Source: Gnetum montanum | Taxonomy: Eukaryota; Streptophyta; Gnetopsida; Gnetales; Gnetaceae | Length of the DNA: 64,000 nucleotides | Direction of reading: 5' to 3' | Assembly: GCA_015680685.1 (NCBI GenBank) | Contig: MNCI01007761.1 | Location: forward strand, 1-64,000 | Part shown: positions 33,666 to 45,230 of the stretch, piece after piece | How the letters are laid out: every line of letters begins with the position of its first letter | How positions within the stretch are numbered: the stretch's first letter is position 1 | The notes under the pieces: generated by a model | Told to the model about the DNA's origin: nothing | Seen by the model: the letters and a program-made list of their open reading frames with translations, nothing else | Database searches by the model: none | Program-made: the position numbers and the translations under genes

Positions 33666-34647
33666 CACTAGAAATACTTCAAATTTCATAATGAATGTAA
33701 TAGGGTCACTTTTGGTCATCTAATTATATAAGTGCAACTTCTAAAGCAAAGTTGGACAAGTCAGTCATTATGTGGAATGGTCTGGACCAGTCAGGATCTT
33801 GTACAATGGGTGTTTCTATGAGCTCTTATTTCAAGGTTTGGAAAGAAAGCTCACATTCCCTGGTCCATTCAAAGGGTATGTCTTTCTTTGTTAATTCTAC
33901 CAATGGTTTTGTAATCTTCAAAATGTTCTCAATGAAGCATTTATAATAGCTAGTATGTCCAAGGAATAATTGAATATCTTTTATGATTTTAGGTCGACGA
34001 GTGATTTCTTGGATGACTTTAATCTTTTTGAGATCTACCTCTATCCCTGTTTGTGAAATATTATGCCCTAACACAATGCCTTCTTGGAACATTAAATGGC
34101 TTTTTTGCAAATTGAGCCTTAAGTTAGTTTCTACACATTGTTTCAGTACTTGTTCTAATCAGTCCAATGCTTGTTCGAAGTCTACTTCGTAGGTGGAGAA
34201 ATCATCCATAAAGCCCTCCATGCCATTTCCTATTTTCTATTGAAATATACTTAGAACCAAATATTCAAATGTTGCTAGGATATTGCACAAGCCAAATGGC
34301 ATCTACCTATATGCAAATGTCCCCCAAGGACTTTTGAATGTAGTCTTGGCTTGGTATTCTTGTGCTATTTGAATTTGATTATATCCACTATAATCATCTA
34401 GAAAACTATAGTAGCACTGCCCTGCAATGGTCTCTAAGACTTGGTCGATGAATGGCAATGGGAAATGGTCTTTAAATGTTGCCATGTTCAGTAGTCTAAA
34501 GTCTATACACACCCTCCATTTACCTTCCTTTTTAGGCACAATGACTAATGGACTAACCCATTCACTATCAATAATGGGGTAGATGAACCTGGCTTTTAGA
34601 AGTTGTACAATTTCTTCTTTAAGCACTTGCTTAAGCTTTGGGTTCAA
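33666..34647 (-). pseudogene. pol: Reverse transcriptase (and RNase H start) of element A
   Basis: RT fingers and palm are readable: LKEEIVQLLKARFIYPI, SEWVSPLVIVPKKEGKWRVC, DHFPLPFIDQVLETIAG, DYSGYNQIQIA and, after a stop, MPFGLCNALATF and the catalytic FMDDFSTY, then LGHNISQTGIEVDLKKI. The catalytic pair is intact, but stops at the usual Arg codon before MPFG and elsewhere break it. 33666-33840 is the first part of RNase H, cut by C. Confidence 0.85.
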
Positions 34648-35056
34648 TCGCCTTTGTGATTGTCATTAAGGCTTCATGGAGGGGTCAATGTAAATTCTAT
34701 GTTGACATATCCTAGGATCTATTTTGATTAATTCATGATATGACCAAGCAAAGGATTTTGACCATTTTTTTACCATTTTTAGTAATTTTTCTTTTCATTG
34801 AGGAGCAAGCTTAGCATTGATGATTACTAGTTTTCCATTCTTGAGAAATGTATATTCCATACTAGTGGGCAACAATTTTAATTTGAGGGGCTCTTGCTTA
34901 AACTTGTTAGGAATTTTCAACTTCCCCAAGTTGATATTTTTGATGTCAAGTCTTGGAAGTTGGTGAGGGACTTGCTCTAATGTATCTATACTATCAACGT
35001 AAGTGCAAGTCAAGCTCTCAACTAGTTTCATGCATATAGTTGAATTACTCTCTTGG
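34648..35056 (-). pseudogene. pol: Protease-RT linker of element A
   Basis: Open piece 35031-34795 (LTCTYVDSIDTLEQVPHQL, FLKNGKLVIINAKLAP) matches B 43480-43700. It is a conserved but uncharacterised linker between protease and RT in this family. Confidence 0.65.
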
Positions 35057-35719
35057 TTAATTGTTAGCTACTTGGTGCCTTCTGGTCTTGTGGTTGCTAC
35101 ATATAGGAATCTTTGTATATCTGTTACTTGTGCAGACTGGTTGCATGCAGGCAATGTTAAGTGTTGTACAAACTAGGCCTTCTGCACATAGTTTCACCCT
35201 ATCACTGTATGCGATGGATGGAACTTTCTTCTTCTCAATATTTCCAAACATATTTTCCTCTGATATTTCTAGGGAGAGATCACATATGCCTAGGTGTGTA
35301 TCAATTGTGCTTAGCCATGCCCTTCCCATAATGATTGGAAAGTTCCCTTTACAGTTGTTGACTTGAATCATTAGGAAATCGACTAGATACAACCACCCAC
35401 AAACAATGGTAACAATGTCCTCCACTAGTCCTAATGGGATAGTGATGGACTGGTTGACCAACTCTAAACAAATGTTACTCTTTTTTAGTGGAGGTAGGTT
35501 CCAGGCTTTGTACATTTCTTGAGAGATTAAGTTAATACCAAAACCTAAATCTAAAAGAGCTTTCCAAGGCTCATTCCCAGTGAATTCTAGATATATAAGA
35601 GGACTTCCAAGATCAACTAATTTCCTAGGAAGATGGCCAGATTTAATCCAATCGGTAATGGCATAAGTGAACATGACCATTTGCATTGGGTGTACTTTTT
35701 GGTTTGAAAGAAGCTTCAA
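35057..35719 (-). pseudogene. pol: Aspartic protease of element A (DLG type)
   Basis: Longest open stretch of A (220 residues). The active site is ALLDLGFGINLIS, the Athila-type D-L-G motif; B reads ALLDLGSSVNL. The end motif GNFPIIMGRAWLSTIDTHLG follows about 90 residues later. The first 50 residues (MVMFTYAITDWIKSGHLP) are conserved in B as well. It is in the normal place between Gag and RT. Confidence 0.85.
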
Positions 35720-36315
35720 AATTGGACAGTTAGCTACTTGTGGCTATAATGACTTAGTTGGATTGTTGGTTCTAAAGAAGGTTCTCTTCTTTGTGCAGTT
35801 GTCTAAACCAATAGTAGGTTGAGGATTGACAGCCCTTGTAGTGTTATGTTGCTGCAACTAGGCAGGAAACTCACCCTACATAGTTGGAGCAGGTGGTAAT
35901 GGAGCTAATGGTGGAAGAGGTGTAGTTAGATGAGAAGGATAGTATGTATGTGGAACATCACTCCTAGGAGAAGGAGTTCTATAGTACTCATGGATTTGGT
36001 AGTGAGGTTGAGGAGTGACATGACTAGTGGAGTCATGTGGAGAGATCAGTTGCTGAATGTAGTACTCGTATGGGTCAGGTTGATGGTAATGGTATTGTTA
36101 ACATGGGAATGGAATTCCCCATGATTGTGGGTGTTGCCATTATTAATACTAATCATTTGGTTGTGGTGGAGCTCCACTTAGATAATATGTCCAAGGTTGG
36201 TGGAACTACCTTGGGTTACCTTCAGGATAAGGTAACATTTGGGTTCTTGTCATCTATTTAATTGTGGATTTACTGTGTACATCCTAGACTCTTGCAGATG
36301 TGAGACTACAAGGCA
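35720..36315 (-). pseudogene. gag: Gln/Pro-rich Gag-protease linker of element A
   Basis: Matches B 42200-42780, a low-complexity segment rich in Pro, Tyr and Gln on the minus strand. The plus-strand ORFs here are shadows. Confidence 0.55.
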
Positions 36316-36875
36316 TCATCCTTTAGGATTATCATATTGGCATATCTCACATCCACCATCATTGTCTATGTCCAAATCTACAACTTCTTCAATGATGGCA
36401 ACTTTGCCCTTACCTTTGTTATGGGTAGACTCAGCTTCTTTCTTTTTCCTTCTCTCTTGGTCACTACTTTGCTCTCTAGACTCCACTACTACTTTTAGAA
36501 TGGTTTGAAATTTATCATCTAGGGAGTTCCACATTTGATCCACCTTTGTTGATACCTCTTATGCAAATTTTTGAATGGGAAAAGTCTTCCTATTCACCAT
36601 CTTTTCAAGTGGTAACTCTTCTTCATCCTCATAAAATCTAACTCTCTTCTTTTGGAAGGAAGGATATCTATTGTATTCCTCTACACTTTCTCTTTTTCTT
36701 AGCTCACCTTCCTCCTTGGCAACTTACTCAAAAATCTTTGTATTTGATGGGCTCTAAGCTCAGACATCCTTCCTTGGGCATAAGTCCCAAGGGTTCTTCA
36801 CATTTTGTACCTAAGCCCATCCATGAGATGGCATAGTTGTTTCCTTTGCGAGTAGCAATGGCCAAGGCAATGATG
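36316..36875 (-). pseudogene. gag: Gag C-terminal part of A with zinc knuckle
   Basis: Contains a Lys/Glu-rich segment (SSDQERRKKKEAESTHNKGK), then DLDIDNDGGCEICQYDNPKG, the Athila-type knuckle. In B it reads CEICQYDHPKGC with the His ligand kept; in A the His is Asn. 36875-36730 continues the Gag core and holds the uninterrupted target sequence of insertion F. Confidence 0.75.
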
Positions 36876-36880
36876 TAATT
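36876..36880. other. Target-site duplication of E (left)
   Basis: GTAAT, repeated exactly at 39721-39725. Confidence 0.85.
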
Positions 36881-37514
36881 ATTGGCACATTGGGCCATTT
36901 TATGGAACAATAAGGAATTATATTATTTACTTGAAAAGCTTTGGTGAAGAACATGCTTAAAATTATGAGTAATGCAAAAAAAATCACTGGAAAGGTCTCA
37001 AATTAAAAATCCCTGTTAACCATTGTTAAGCTCAATTTTATATTTGGCCCTGCCTTGCAAAAATCTAGAAAATAAAAATAAAAATTAGTAGCCCCTCCGT
37101 CGTCTTGAAGATTGTGCAGCAATGAGAGCGAGAGGAGGAGGAGGCAACAGTTGGTCCATCGATTCCTAACACCATACGCTTGCTGAACGCGGCAATGGTA
37201 GTGGAGCAAACACACATACAGGCAAAGATGATAACCAGTGGAGGTTGCAGGCAAAGGCAAAGGGGATGTAAATAATGCAGATGATCAGCAAGTTTCACTA
37301 GAGAGCTTCGTTACTGCCGATTTAATTTCCAATATTGTCAGATTCATGGAAGACCCTGAATATGTCATTCTTCTTGCTACTGTTTCAATATTTCTTTGGC
37401 ATCATGCTTGAAAAGGACCTCCAATAAATTGAAATTGCATTTCTGAAACCATTTATGCTTTCAATCTACTCCAAATCATGGTGTTCCATAAAAATCACAT
37501 TTTCACCATAGCAG

Positions 37515-37650
37515 TGGGAGTGTAAGACCGTCAACCACACGGTGCTTATCACAGCACAGACGGGCACCATGAAAACTGCCATCGCCATGGGCATGGCCAA
37601 GTCCCTGAGGGACAAAACCCCTTTGCCATGGACACGGTAACAGAAAAAAA
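37515..37650 (+). pseudogene. RUVBL2: Fragment of a RuvB-like 2 (TIP49b/Reptin) AAA+ ATPase gene
   Basis: The plus-strand frame from 37515 reads VLITAQTGTMKT then AIAMGMAKSL. This matches the Walker A region of RuvB-like 2, where the loop is GQPGTGKT followed by AIAMGMA. After a one-base shift near 37610 the match continues as TPFAM (PFAM at about 37619-37630). Only about 40 residues are present. The Walker A glycines are altered, and a stop follows at 37638 in the first frame. RuvB-like 2 is a chromatin and snoRNP assembly ATPase; this copy cannot be functional. The flanking GC-rich sequence may hold more captured DNA that I cannot identify. Confidence 0.7.
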
Positions 37651-38461
37651 TCAAAACCCTTGTCCACACGTAGAAACAAAATCATGTTTCATTCAAACCC
37701 CAGTCTCATTATCAAATTTACTTGATAATATCAAGGCATCTTCATCATCAAATCATCCTCTTCTCCAGCACCACTGCTGCATCAGTGAGCTCTTGTCCTG
37801 CGTAGTAGTCTACATCAGCAACTGAGGAGTGATTGCATCATCAAACCCTACTGGCCATTGCACTATCTTACAAATTTCATCGGCAACACGGGGGAATACA
37901 TTTTGGTTGCTACGTTAACTGCTTCCAAAGAAAACTTCATAATGGTGAACCTGCAATCTGAAATTTCCCAAAACAGCAGCAGTGCCCGACGCCGACACAT
38001 TCGTTATCGTCATACCAACCCACTAGATGCGGCAACGGAGACACGAAGGCACACTAAGATAGGTGTATAACCGAATTCGCAAAGCAGGAGATATTTTAAC
38101 TGATGCTGGAGTTGCAGTTTAATCTATCGCTGAAACTTACCATTAATTTAATTATTCCAAGTGCCCGGTTGAAGATTTACCTTTAATTTAATTATTCCAA
38201 GTCTTAAAACATTATTTTTTAAACATTATTATATAAGTTACTACCCATAAAATATTTGCAATACTAATGTTAAAATATTTGTAATATTATATAAAATTTA
38301 TAATATTTACAAATATTAATGTTAGCATAAATTCCTCCTAACTTTATGTATAACTTCCTAACTACATAACTTTCTCCTAACTAGTTGGGTAAGTTGTAAC
38401 CTCCTTACTTGGGAGAAACGTTAGCTAAGACATTTTGGAATGTAACTACCTTATGAACCTT

Positions 38462-38470
38462 ATAAAAAGG
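38462..38470 (+). promoter_or_regulatory. TATA box in element E
   Basis: TATAAAAAG with GC-richer flanks, followed by an LTR-like leader. It sets the plus orientation proposed for E. Confidence 0.55.
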
Positions 38471-39725
38471 CTTCAGGGGTAAGAAGATCATCATCATGAC
38501 AAGGGAGACAACACACTTTAGAAGACTTGGGATACACTTGGGCTCTCACTTGGAGACACACTTTGAGTCTTGGGAGAAGAGCATTGTAAAGAAGAAATTG
38601 TGAAAGATTGTTTGTAAGATGACTGGCTAAAGAAAAAATTTCAGCTTCTTTTTCAAAGTCCTATGAGTTATGTTTTATTTTTATTTTGTTTAAATTTTTT
38701 AGCTAGTGGTTTAGATAGTATCATCCTTGGCAAGTAATTTTGGGATTTTTAGATTGCTCTTATTGTTCTTGTTGCCCAATAGAAAATTTCTGTTAAAATT
38801 TTGCCATAGAAGCGCTTGTGTTTGAAAGCCTTAAGAGAATTTTAGTAGTAAATTTGATTATTGTGCAACGTATAAGAACTACTATTGAGATCGTTGTAAG
38901 AGAGCCTCTGCTTGTAGTCATGCCCCCCCCCGATTCAATAGTCAAGAGGGTTCAAAAAGTCTTTGGTATTTTGATGGGACCAGAATAGCTTCTTTTTATC
39001 TTTAAAGTAAATGTCCATGGTATTTCAATCAGAAATTGTCAAGTCTTTTGAAGGTTCTTTTGAATGCAATTGTTGACATCCATTATTTAGCCAAAATGGA
39101 GTCTCGTACATGGTAGTTTATGTAGCAATCTTTTGGTAGCATAGTAGGATTGTCTTGAAGAAATTGCTTATTTGAGCCTTGGAAGTTTGAACAATTCATA
39201 GTTATTGAATTTTGGATAGCTTTATTGCGAAGTGTTTACTCATATCATTTTACCTTGTTTAAACATTTAAGGTCCACACAAATCTTCTTTCTTTTCTGTC
39301 TATTTCCATTGAATCTTGATCTATTTCTAGTTTTCTTATGGAACTATCTCTTTCTCTAGGTAAAATTAGAAGTAGATTCATGGAGTTATGCTCGAATGTT
39401 TTTGCAAAATTTTATTTGTTACAAGTAGGTATTATAAGGACCACATAGACTAGGCAATTAAACAAAATAGGAACTCTCAACAACTCACAGTACTTGGAAA
39501 AGTTGGCTAAATCTCTTTAAGATAAGTCATTTGTAGCTTACACACAATGCAATCGTTTCATATTTCATAACTGCACACCGCAAAAGCACACACACATACT
39601 CACATTAACTACTAAGTTTATTTGGAGGTATTTGGGCCTTGGTGTTGCCAGAGACCAGCAGGAACCTAAATCCTATTCGAGGACACTCATTGGTGCTCCC
39701 GTCCCAAATGTTCACCAATAGTAAT

Positions 39726-41195
39726 AATGCATAATATCTATCCATGGCAGCATCCAAGGGTTTGTTTCCTCCTTGTTTCCATCCTTGGATTTTCTTGCAT
39801 AGCTTGGACACTCGAGAGTATGTTTGATACTTATCATTGAATAACTTTAACATGGTACTCCATCAACGAATGGATTCTGATTCTAAGGACCGATACCAGC
39901 TTTTTGCTTTATTGATTAGTGTCTATAGAAATAACTCTAGTTTNGCTTTTTGCTTTATTGATTAGTGTCTATAGAAATAACTCTAGTTTTTTCCATTCAT
40001 TTTCTATATTTTTCAAGGCACATGCATCATGAAATGCTTGTAGATGGTTCTAAGGATCAGCATTTTATTCCCCTTCAAATTGTGGAATGTTGTTCATGTC
40101 TAGTCTTTTGATCCTACTATCCTTTTGGTGCCTTGTTGGAATCCTAACAACCTCTGTTATATCTAACATAATTCAAGTGGTGAGTAGGGATTCATCATGA
40201 TCATATTACCTAAGGTGTCTATGATTCCTATGTTGTTCCCTAATCTCCCTTCTTTCATGATGTGTTTCTTTAGAATGTCCTCATCCCCTTTCTCAATTGT
40301 TTTGTCTATGATCTCTGTTTCACTTACCATTGTTCTCATGGTCTTTCCCTTTGTGACTACATTCTGATCCCAAAGGAGAGGGGAAAGTAGATAATGAAGG
40401 TGAAGAGGAAGGAGGATTGGCACCATGACAACGTCTGTCACTTTCTCGTGGGTGGTCTTGGCCTTGATCATAGTTATGATTGGAATGTCCATCAACGTCA
40501 TGTGTTCGTGTTTCTTTTTCAAATCCTTTGTGTCTATTGGTATCAGAACCTAGGTTATGAATAGTTGATTGAAAATTTTGATACACAAATCCTTGACCAA
40601 AGTCAATGAGAGGAACATCATTTCATGGAAAACCTCTCAAGGTAGGTTCACTGACCTTGTTTTCACTTAGAACATACAAAACATCTTGAGATCATTTTTC
40701 CTTCATAGATTTTTGATGTCTCTCCTATTATAAGTTCCTTTGTCATTGTGCCTCCATGGGTCGATACTTCATTAATTCATGTTCATGCACAACGTACTCT
40801 ACTTGTAAGGGTTGCAGACTAATTCGTGTGAGAGCACGAAGAAGCATGCTTGGAACTGAGCGATCGGGAGGTAACACTATGTTACCTTCTAGATCATGCC
40901 AATGCAGTTGTTCATCCTAGTGGAGGATAAAGGTAGAGTTTGGTACATACTCATCAAGATGAGTGTAAACCACATGAAACTATTGGGGTACTAGCAGATT
41001 ATCCTATACACTCTACTTTGATTATTCATGATGTCAGACCTAAGTGGTGAAGCACTCATAAGAAAAAGGAGACATGATTGATTATTTAGTGTGCAATACT
41101 ATCTTTTTGATGATTGTAGGATAACTAACCCTAAGGGTTTTTTCCAATGATGGAAATATTTTCTTAAGTTCTAATCAGCATACAAATAACAAATT
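39726..41195 (-). pseudogene. gag: Gag N-terminal part of element A
   Basis: Minus-strand match to B 15888-17310. It includes the leader (TTGTTATTTGTATGCTGATT), MTLMDIPIITMIKAKTT (about 40500), and the Gag core MLKLFNDKYQTYSRVSKLCK with KQGGNKPLDAAMDRYY (39853-39726). The open frame that seems to continue below 39720 crosses into E and is artificial there. It contains the 45-bp duplication at 39899-39989. Confidence 0.75.
39899..39989. repeat. 45-bp exact duplication around a single N
   Basis: 39899-39943 and 39945-39989 are identical and separated by one N. B has a single copy at the homologous place (about 17090-17140). This looks like an unresolved contig overlap rather than biology. Confidence 0.8.
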
Positions 41196-41212
41196 CCTTG
41201 GCAACAACACCA
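41196..41212 (-). other. Primer binding site of element A
   Basis: The minus strand reads TGGTGTTGTTGCCAAGG just inside the 5' LTR. It resembles the tRNA-Asp site TGGCGCCGTTGCCGGGG used by Athila and related elements. The copy at 56712-56733 is closer to that consensus. Confidence 0.7.
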
Positions 41213-41213
41213 A

Positions 41214-42051
41214 TGATGAGCAGTGAGATACCCCTATGCCCAACCATATGAATACGAGTGTTTACGCATGATCTAGTCAAACTCCAAGGACTAAGTGCTT
41301 ATTTACTTACATAGAACAAGGATGGGTTATGTAATCATTGTCCTTCCAAGCTTACTTGTAAGACACAATTGTATGGTTAAGTAATCTTGAGGTATATGAT
41401 TTTTATGCTTTATGTTCCTGGTTCTTGAATTGGAGGAATGAAATAATCTAATAACTAACTTGATTTAACTAGTAACTATTCTCTAACTAGTTCTAACACC
41501 AGCATCTATTTCCACTTGCTGAACACATCCTGAACCAATGTAACACTACTGGGATTACCAAACACTAGTCCTTACTAGGTTACCAAGTGTTCCACATATG
41601 CTTGAAGTGGTCGTACTAAGTGTGCTTACTTGTTGAAAATTAATAAGTCTATAAAAATAACATCAATTAACTAATCAAAGTGTTAAATAATTGTAAATAA
41701 CATTAAATGCAATAATAAGCTATTCTAAATGGTGCAAGGTTTATCACAAAGTTCATCTTTATTTCTAGACACAAGGTGTGCTAATGTACACAATGCTCGA
41801 ATAAAGATCCATGCACTTTATGACTCCTACTATGGAAACTCAGAAATAATTATAACTCTGAAAAGGAAAAATTGCAAGAGTTTGGGTAAGGGACTAAGAA
41901 AACTACTCCTGAAACCAAGTGCCCTAGTCTCTTATTTATAGGTAATGAGATAGGTCCTGATATCGAGTGTTTGATATGACTTGGCAGGCTCCGATATCAT
42001 GGATCTGATATCGTGGATGCAATATCATGGTCTTGATATCATAGCTCATCA
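41214..42051 (-). repeat. 5' LTR of element A
   Basis: 838 bp, same termini as the 3' LTR (TGATGAGC and GCTCATCA) and a minus-strand TATA box at 41933-41940. It is 54 bp longer than its partner, mainly through extra GATATCATGG units at 41980-42040. Confidence 0.85.
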
Positions 42052-42830
42052 TAGGGGTAAGGGAAAAGTTATCATCATTCAAGAGGTTGTGGATTCAGAT
42101 ATAGACAATGATGGCAAATGTGAGATATGCCAATATGACCATCCTAAAGGATGCTACCCAGTAGTCTCACATTTACAAGAGTCTGGGTGTATGCACTAAA
42201 CCCACGATTAAATAGATGGCAAGCACCTAGAAGGTTATCTTATCCTCAAGGTAACCTACGGTAGTTCCACCAACCCTTGACATATTATCCAAGTGGAGCT
42301 CCACCCCAACAAAATGAATAGTATCAACAATGGCAACATCCACAATCATGGGAAATGCCATTACCACATCAACAATTCCCTCACTGTTAACCTTAACCAT
42401 ATGGGTATTGTGTTCTATAGTCGATTTCTCCACATGACTCCACTAGTCATGTTGCTCCTCAGCCTCACTACCAAACCCATGAGTACTATAGAACTCCTTC
42501 TCCTAGGAGCAATGTTTCACAAACATACTATTCTTCTCATCCAACTGCACCTCTTCCACCCTTAGCTCCATTACCACATGCTCCAACTATGTAGAGTGAG
42601 CTCCCTACCCAGCTACAATAATGTAATGCTACAAGGGCTATCACTCCTCAACCTACTATTGGTTCAAAAAACCACACAAATAAGAGACCTTTCTTTAGAA
42701 CCAATAGTCCAACTAAGTCCTTATAGCCACAAGCGAATAATTCTTCAATTGCCTCACCTTCATTTGAATCTTTAGAGCTTCCTTTAAACCAAAAATTGCA
42801 TCCAATGCACATGATCATGTTAACTCATGC
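42052..42830 (+). pseudogene. gag: Gag C-terminal part of B with zinc knuckle (piece 3)
   Basis: Resumes B gag after insertion A. GKGKVIIIQEVVDSDIDNDG is followed by CEICQYDHPKGC, with all four knuckle ligands kept (C-x2-C-x3-H-x3-C). The Pro/Gln-rich linker follows to 42830 with stops. Matches A 36430-35720. Confidence 0.8.
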
Positions 42831-43320
42831 CATTACCGATTGGATTCAAGCTAGCGATCTTCCTAGGGAATTCTTTGATCTTGGAAGTCCTCTTATATAT
42901 TTGCAAATTGCTATAAATGAGCCTTAAAAAGCTCTTTTGGATTTAGGTTCTAGTGTTAACTTAATGTTTCAAGAAATGTACAAAGTCTGAAACCTACCGC
43001 CACTAATAAAGAGTAACATTTGTTTAGAGTTGGCTGACTAGTCAATCACTGTTCCATTAGGACTAGTGGAGGACATTGTCACCACTATTTGTGGGTGGTC
43101 ATATCTACCTAATTTCCTAGAGATTCAAGTCAAAAATTGTAAGGGAAACTTCCCAATCATTATGGGAAGGGCATGGCTAAGCACAATTGATGCCTGCCTA
43201 AGCATACGTGATCATTCCCTAGAAATATCAAAGGAAAATATGTTTGAAAAGATCAAGAAGAAGAAAGTTCCATGCATCACATATAGTGACACAAGGTGTA
43301 ACTGCGTGCAGAAGGCCTAG
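42831..43320 (+). pseudogene. pol: Aspartic protease of element B
   Basis: ITDWIQASDLPREF-type start, active site ALLDLGSSVNL (about 42930; D-L-G-S, close to the Athila D-L-G-A), then VEDIVTTICGWSYLPNF and GNFPIIMGRAWLSTIDACLS. The end differs from A only by substitutions and a stop at 43318. Confidence 0.8.
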
Positions 43321-43800
43321 TTTGTACAACACATAACATTTCCTGCATACAACTAGTATGCATAAGTGACTAACATACAGAGATGCCTATATGCAGTAGC
43401 CACAAGACAGAAAGGCACCCAGTGGCTGATAACTGACTGAGAGAAAAACTCAACATTATGCATGGAACCAACTGAGAGCTTAACTTATGCCTATATCAAT
43501 AGCATAGATACATTGGAGCAAGTCCATCATCAACTTCCAAGTGCTGACATCAAAAATATTAACTGGGAGAAGTTGAAAATCCCTAATTAGTTTAGGCAAG
43601 AGCCCCTTAAGTTAAAACCATTGCCCACTAGTATGGAGTACACATTTCTCAAGAATGGAAAACTGATGATCATTAACACTAAGCTCGCTTCTCAATAAAA
43701 AGAAATACTATTGAAGATGGTAAAAAAATGGTGGAAAGGCTCTACTTGGTCATATCCTGAATTAACTGGAACAGATCCTTAGATATGTTAACATAGAATT
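43321..43800 (+). pseudogene. pol: Protease-RT linker of element B
   Basis: Matches A 35056-34700 (SIDTLEQVHHQLPSADIKNI, then MEYTFLKNGKLMIINTKLA). Broken by stops. Confidence 0.65.
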
Positions 43801-44690
43801 TACATTGATCCCTCCATGAAACCCCAATGACAACTGCAAAGGTGACTGAACCCAAAGCCTAATCAAGTGGTTAAAGAAGAAATTAAACAACTTCTAAAAT
43901 CTGGGTTCATCTACCCCATTGCTGATAGTGAATGGGTTAGTCCATTAGTCATTGTGCTAAAAAAGGGAGGTAAATGGAGGGTGTGTATAGACTTTAGGTT
44001 GTTAAACATGGTAAATTTTAATGATCATTTCCCATTATTGTTCGTCGACCAAGTCTTAGATACCATTGCAAGGCATTGCTACTATAGTTTTCTGGATGGT
44101 TATAGTGGATACAATCAAATTCAAATAGCACTAGAAGACGAAGCCAAAACTACATTCACAAGTCCTTGGGGAACATTTACATATAGGTAGATGCCATTTG
44201 GCTTGTGCAATGCCCTAGCAACATTTCAATGTCAAGTTCTAAGTATATTTCAATAGAAAATAGGGAATGGTATGGAGGTCTTTATGGATGATTTCTCCAC
44301 CTACGGAGCAAACTTTGAACAAGCATTGGACCAATTAGAGCAAGTATTGAAATGATGTGTAGAGACCAACTTAAGGATTAATTAGAAGAAAAGCCATTTA
44401 ATGGTCCAATAAGGCATTGTTTTAGGGCATAAGATTTCATAAATAGAGATAGAGGTAGGTCTTGAAAAGATTAAAGTCATCCAAGGAATCACTCATCAAC
44501 CTGAAACTGTAAAAGATATCCAACATTCCTTGGACATATTGGCTATTATTGATACTTCATCAAGAACTTTTCAAAGATTGCAAAACCATTGGTAGAATTA
44601 ATGAAGAAGGACATACCCTTTGAATGGACCAAGGAATGTGAACTAGCTTTTCAAACCTTGAAGTAGAAGCTTGTAGAAACACCCATTCTA
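43801..44690 (+). pseudogene. pol: Reverse transcriptase of element B
   Basis: VKEEIKQLLKSGFIYPIADS, WRVCIDFRLLNMVNFNDHFP, DGYSGYNQIQIA, MPFGLCNALATF, then the catalytic FMDDFSTYG with both Asp kept, and IVLGHKIS. A stop precedes MPFG at the same place as in A. A frameshift lies near 44525. Confidence 0.85.
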
Positions 44691-45230
44691 CAAGCTCCTA
44701 ACCAGTTCAGACTATTCCACATAATGACTAACGCATACAACTTTGCCTTAGGATTCATACTTACATAGTTTGATTGCCAGAAATGACCCTATTACATTCA
44801 CTATGCAAGTCAAAGTATTTCTGGTGCATAGCTCAACTACACCACAATAGAAAAAGAGTTAATGATTGTGGTGTATGCACTAGAAAAATTTAGGCACTAT
44901 GTATTAGGCTATAATATATTTGTACACATGGATCATAGTGCAATCTAGTGATCCCTCGCATCATACGTTGGCTCATGATCTTATAAGAGTTTGATCTTAC
45001 GATGATCGATCATAAAGGCACCGAGAATGTTGTTGCTAATTATTTATCTTAGTTACGATGGGACAACAAAAAGGATGAATATCCAATTTCTAATTGCTTC
45101 CCTAACAAAATCCTCTTTGCAAGTGTAATAAATGATCAATGAACCACAGAGACAAATTGCTATAGTAGCATTCTTACCTATCTTCTCACACAAGAAACAC
45201 CACAAGGGCTAGATGTTAAAAAGAAATGAT
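44691..45230 (+). pseudogene. pol: RNase H of element B
   Basis: LVETPILQAPNQFRLFHIMT, LNYTTIEKELMIVVYALEKF and RHYVLGYNIFVHMDH are readable, followed by DDRSxRHRECCC-frame pieces matching the A end motif. It shows the intact form of the site where C inserted in A (about 44826-44840). Confidence 0.75.

Larger units (their letters stand above)
36881..39720 (+). mobile_element. Element E: 2.84-kb LTR-like insertion carrying a host gene fragment
   Basis: Bounded by a perfect 5-bp duplication (GTAAT) and by terminal inverted repeats TATTGG and CCAATA. Its right end recurs at 1-115. It has one plus-strand TATA box (TATAAAAAG, 38462-38470) and no retroelement protein. I find no second internal copy of its start, so a solo LTR is the simplest reading; a short non-autonomous element is the alternative. 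A GC-richer core (about 37080-38070) contains a RuvB-like 2 fragment. Confidence 0.7.
25332..42051 (-). mobile_element. Element A: full-length Athila-like LTR element, with insertions C and E
   Basis: Minus-strand element with 5' LTR 41214-42051, tRNA-Asp-like primer site, gag, protease (DLG type), RT, RNase H, integrase, non-coding tail and 3' LTR 25332-26115. Without C (3994 bp) and E (2840 bp) it is about 9.9 kb. It is inserted in B gag: left flank AACAAGG, right flank TAGGGGTAAGG. The 5-bp flanks CAAGG and TAGGG match imperfectly, but B gag resumes at 42052 where it stopped at 25331. The DLG-type protease, C-x2-C-x3-H-x3-C knuckle and primer site support an Athila-like assignment. Confidence 0.85.

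Noticed and set aside
38925-38935. C homopolymer (about ten bases)
   Set aside because: A single run, likely slippage or sequencing noise; no structure around it.
39605-39725. Extension of the A Gag frame below 39726
   Set aside because: This part belongs to the end of insertion E, as shown by the GTAAT duplication and the copy at 1-115.
25332-42051. Reading the A flanks as a perfect 5-bp duplication
   Set aside because: The flanks are CAAGG and TAGGG; similarity is suggestive only. The insertion is supported by the continuity of B gag.
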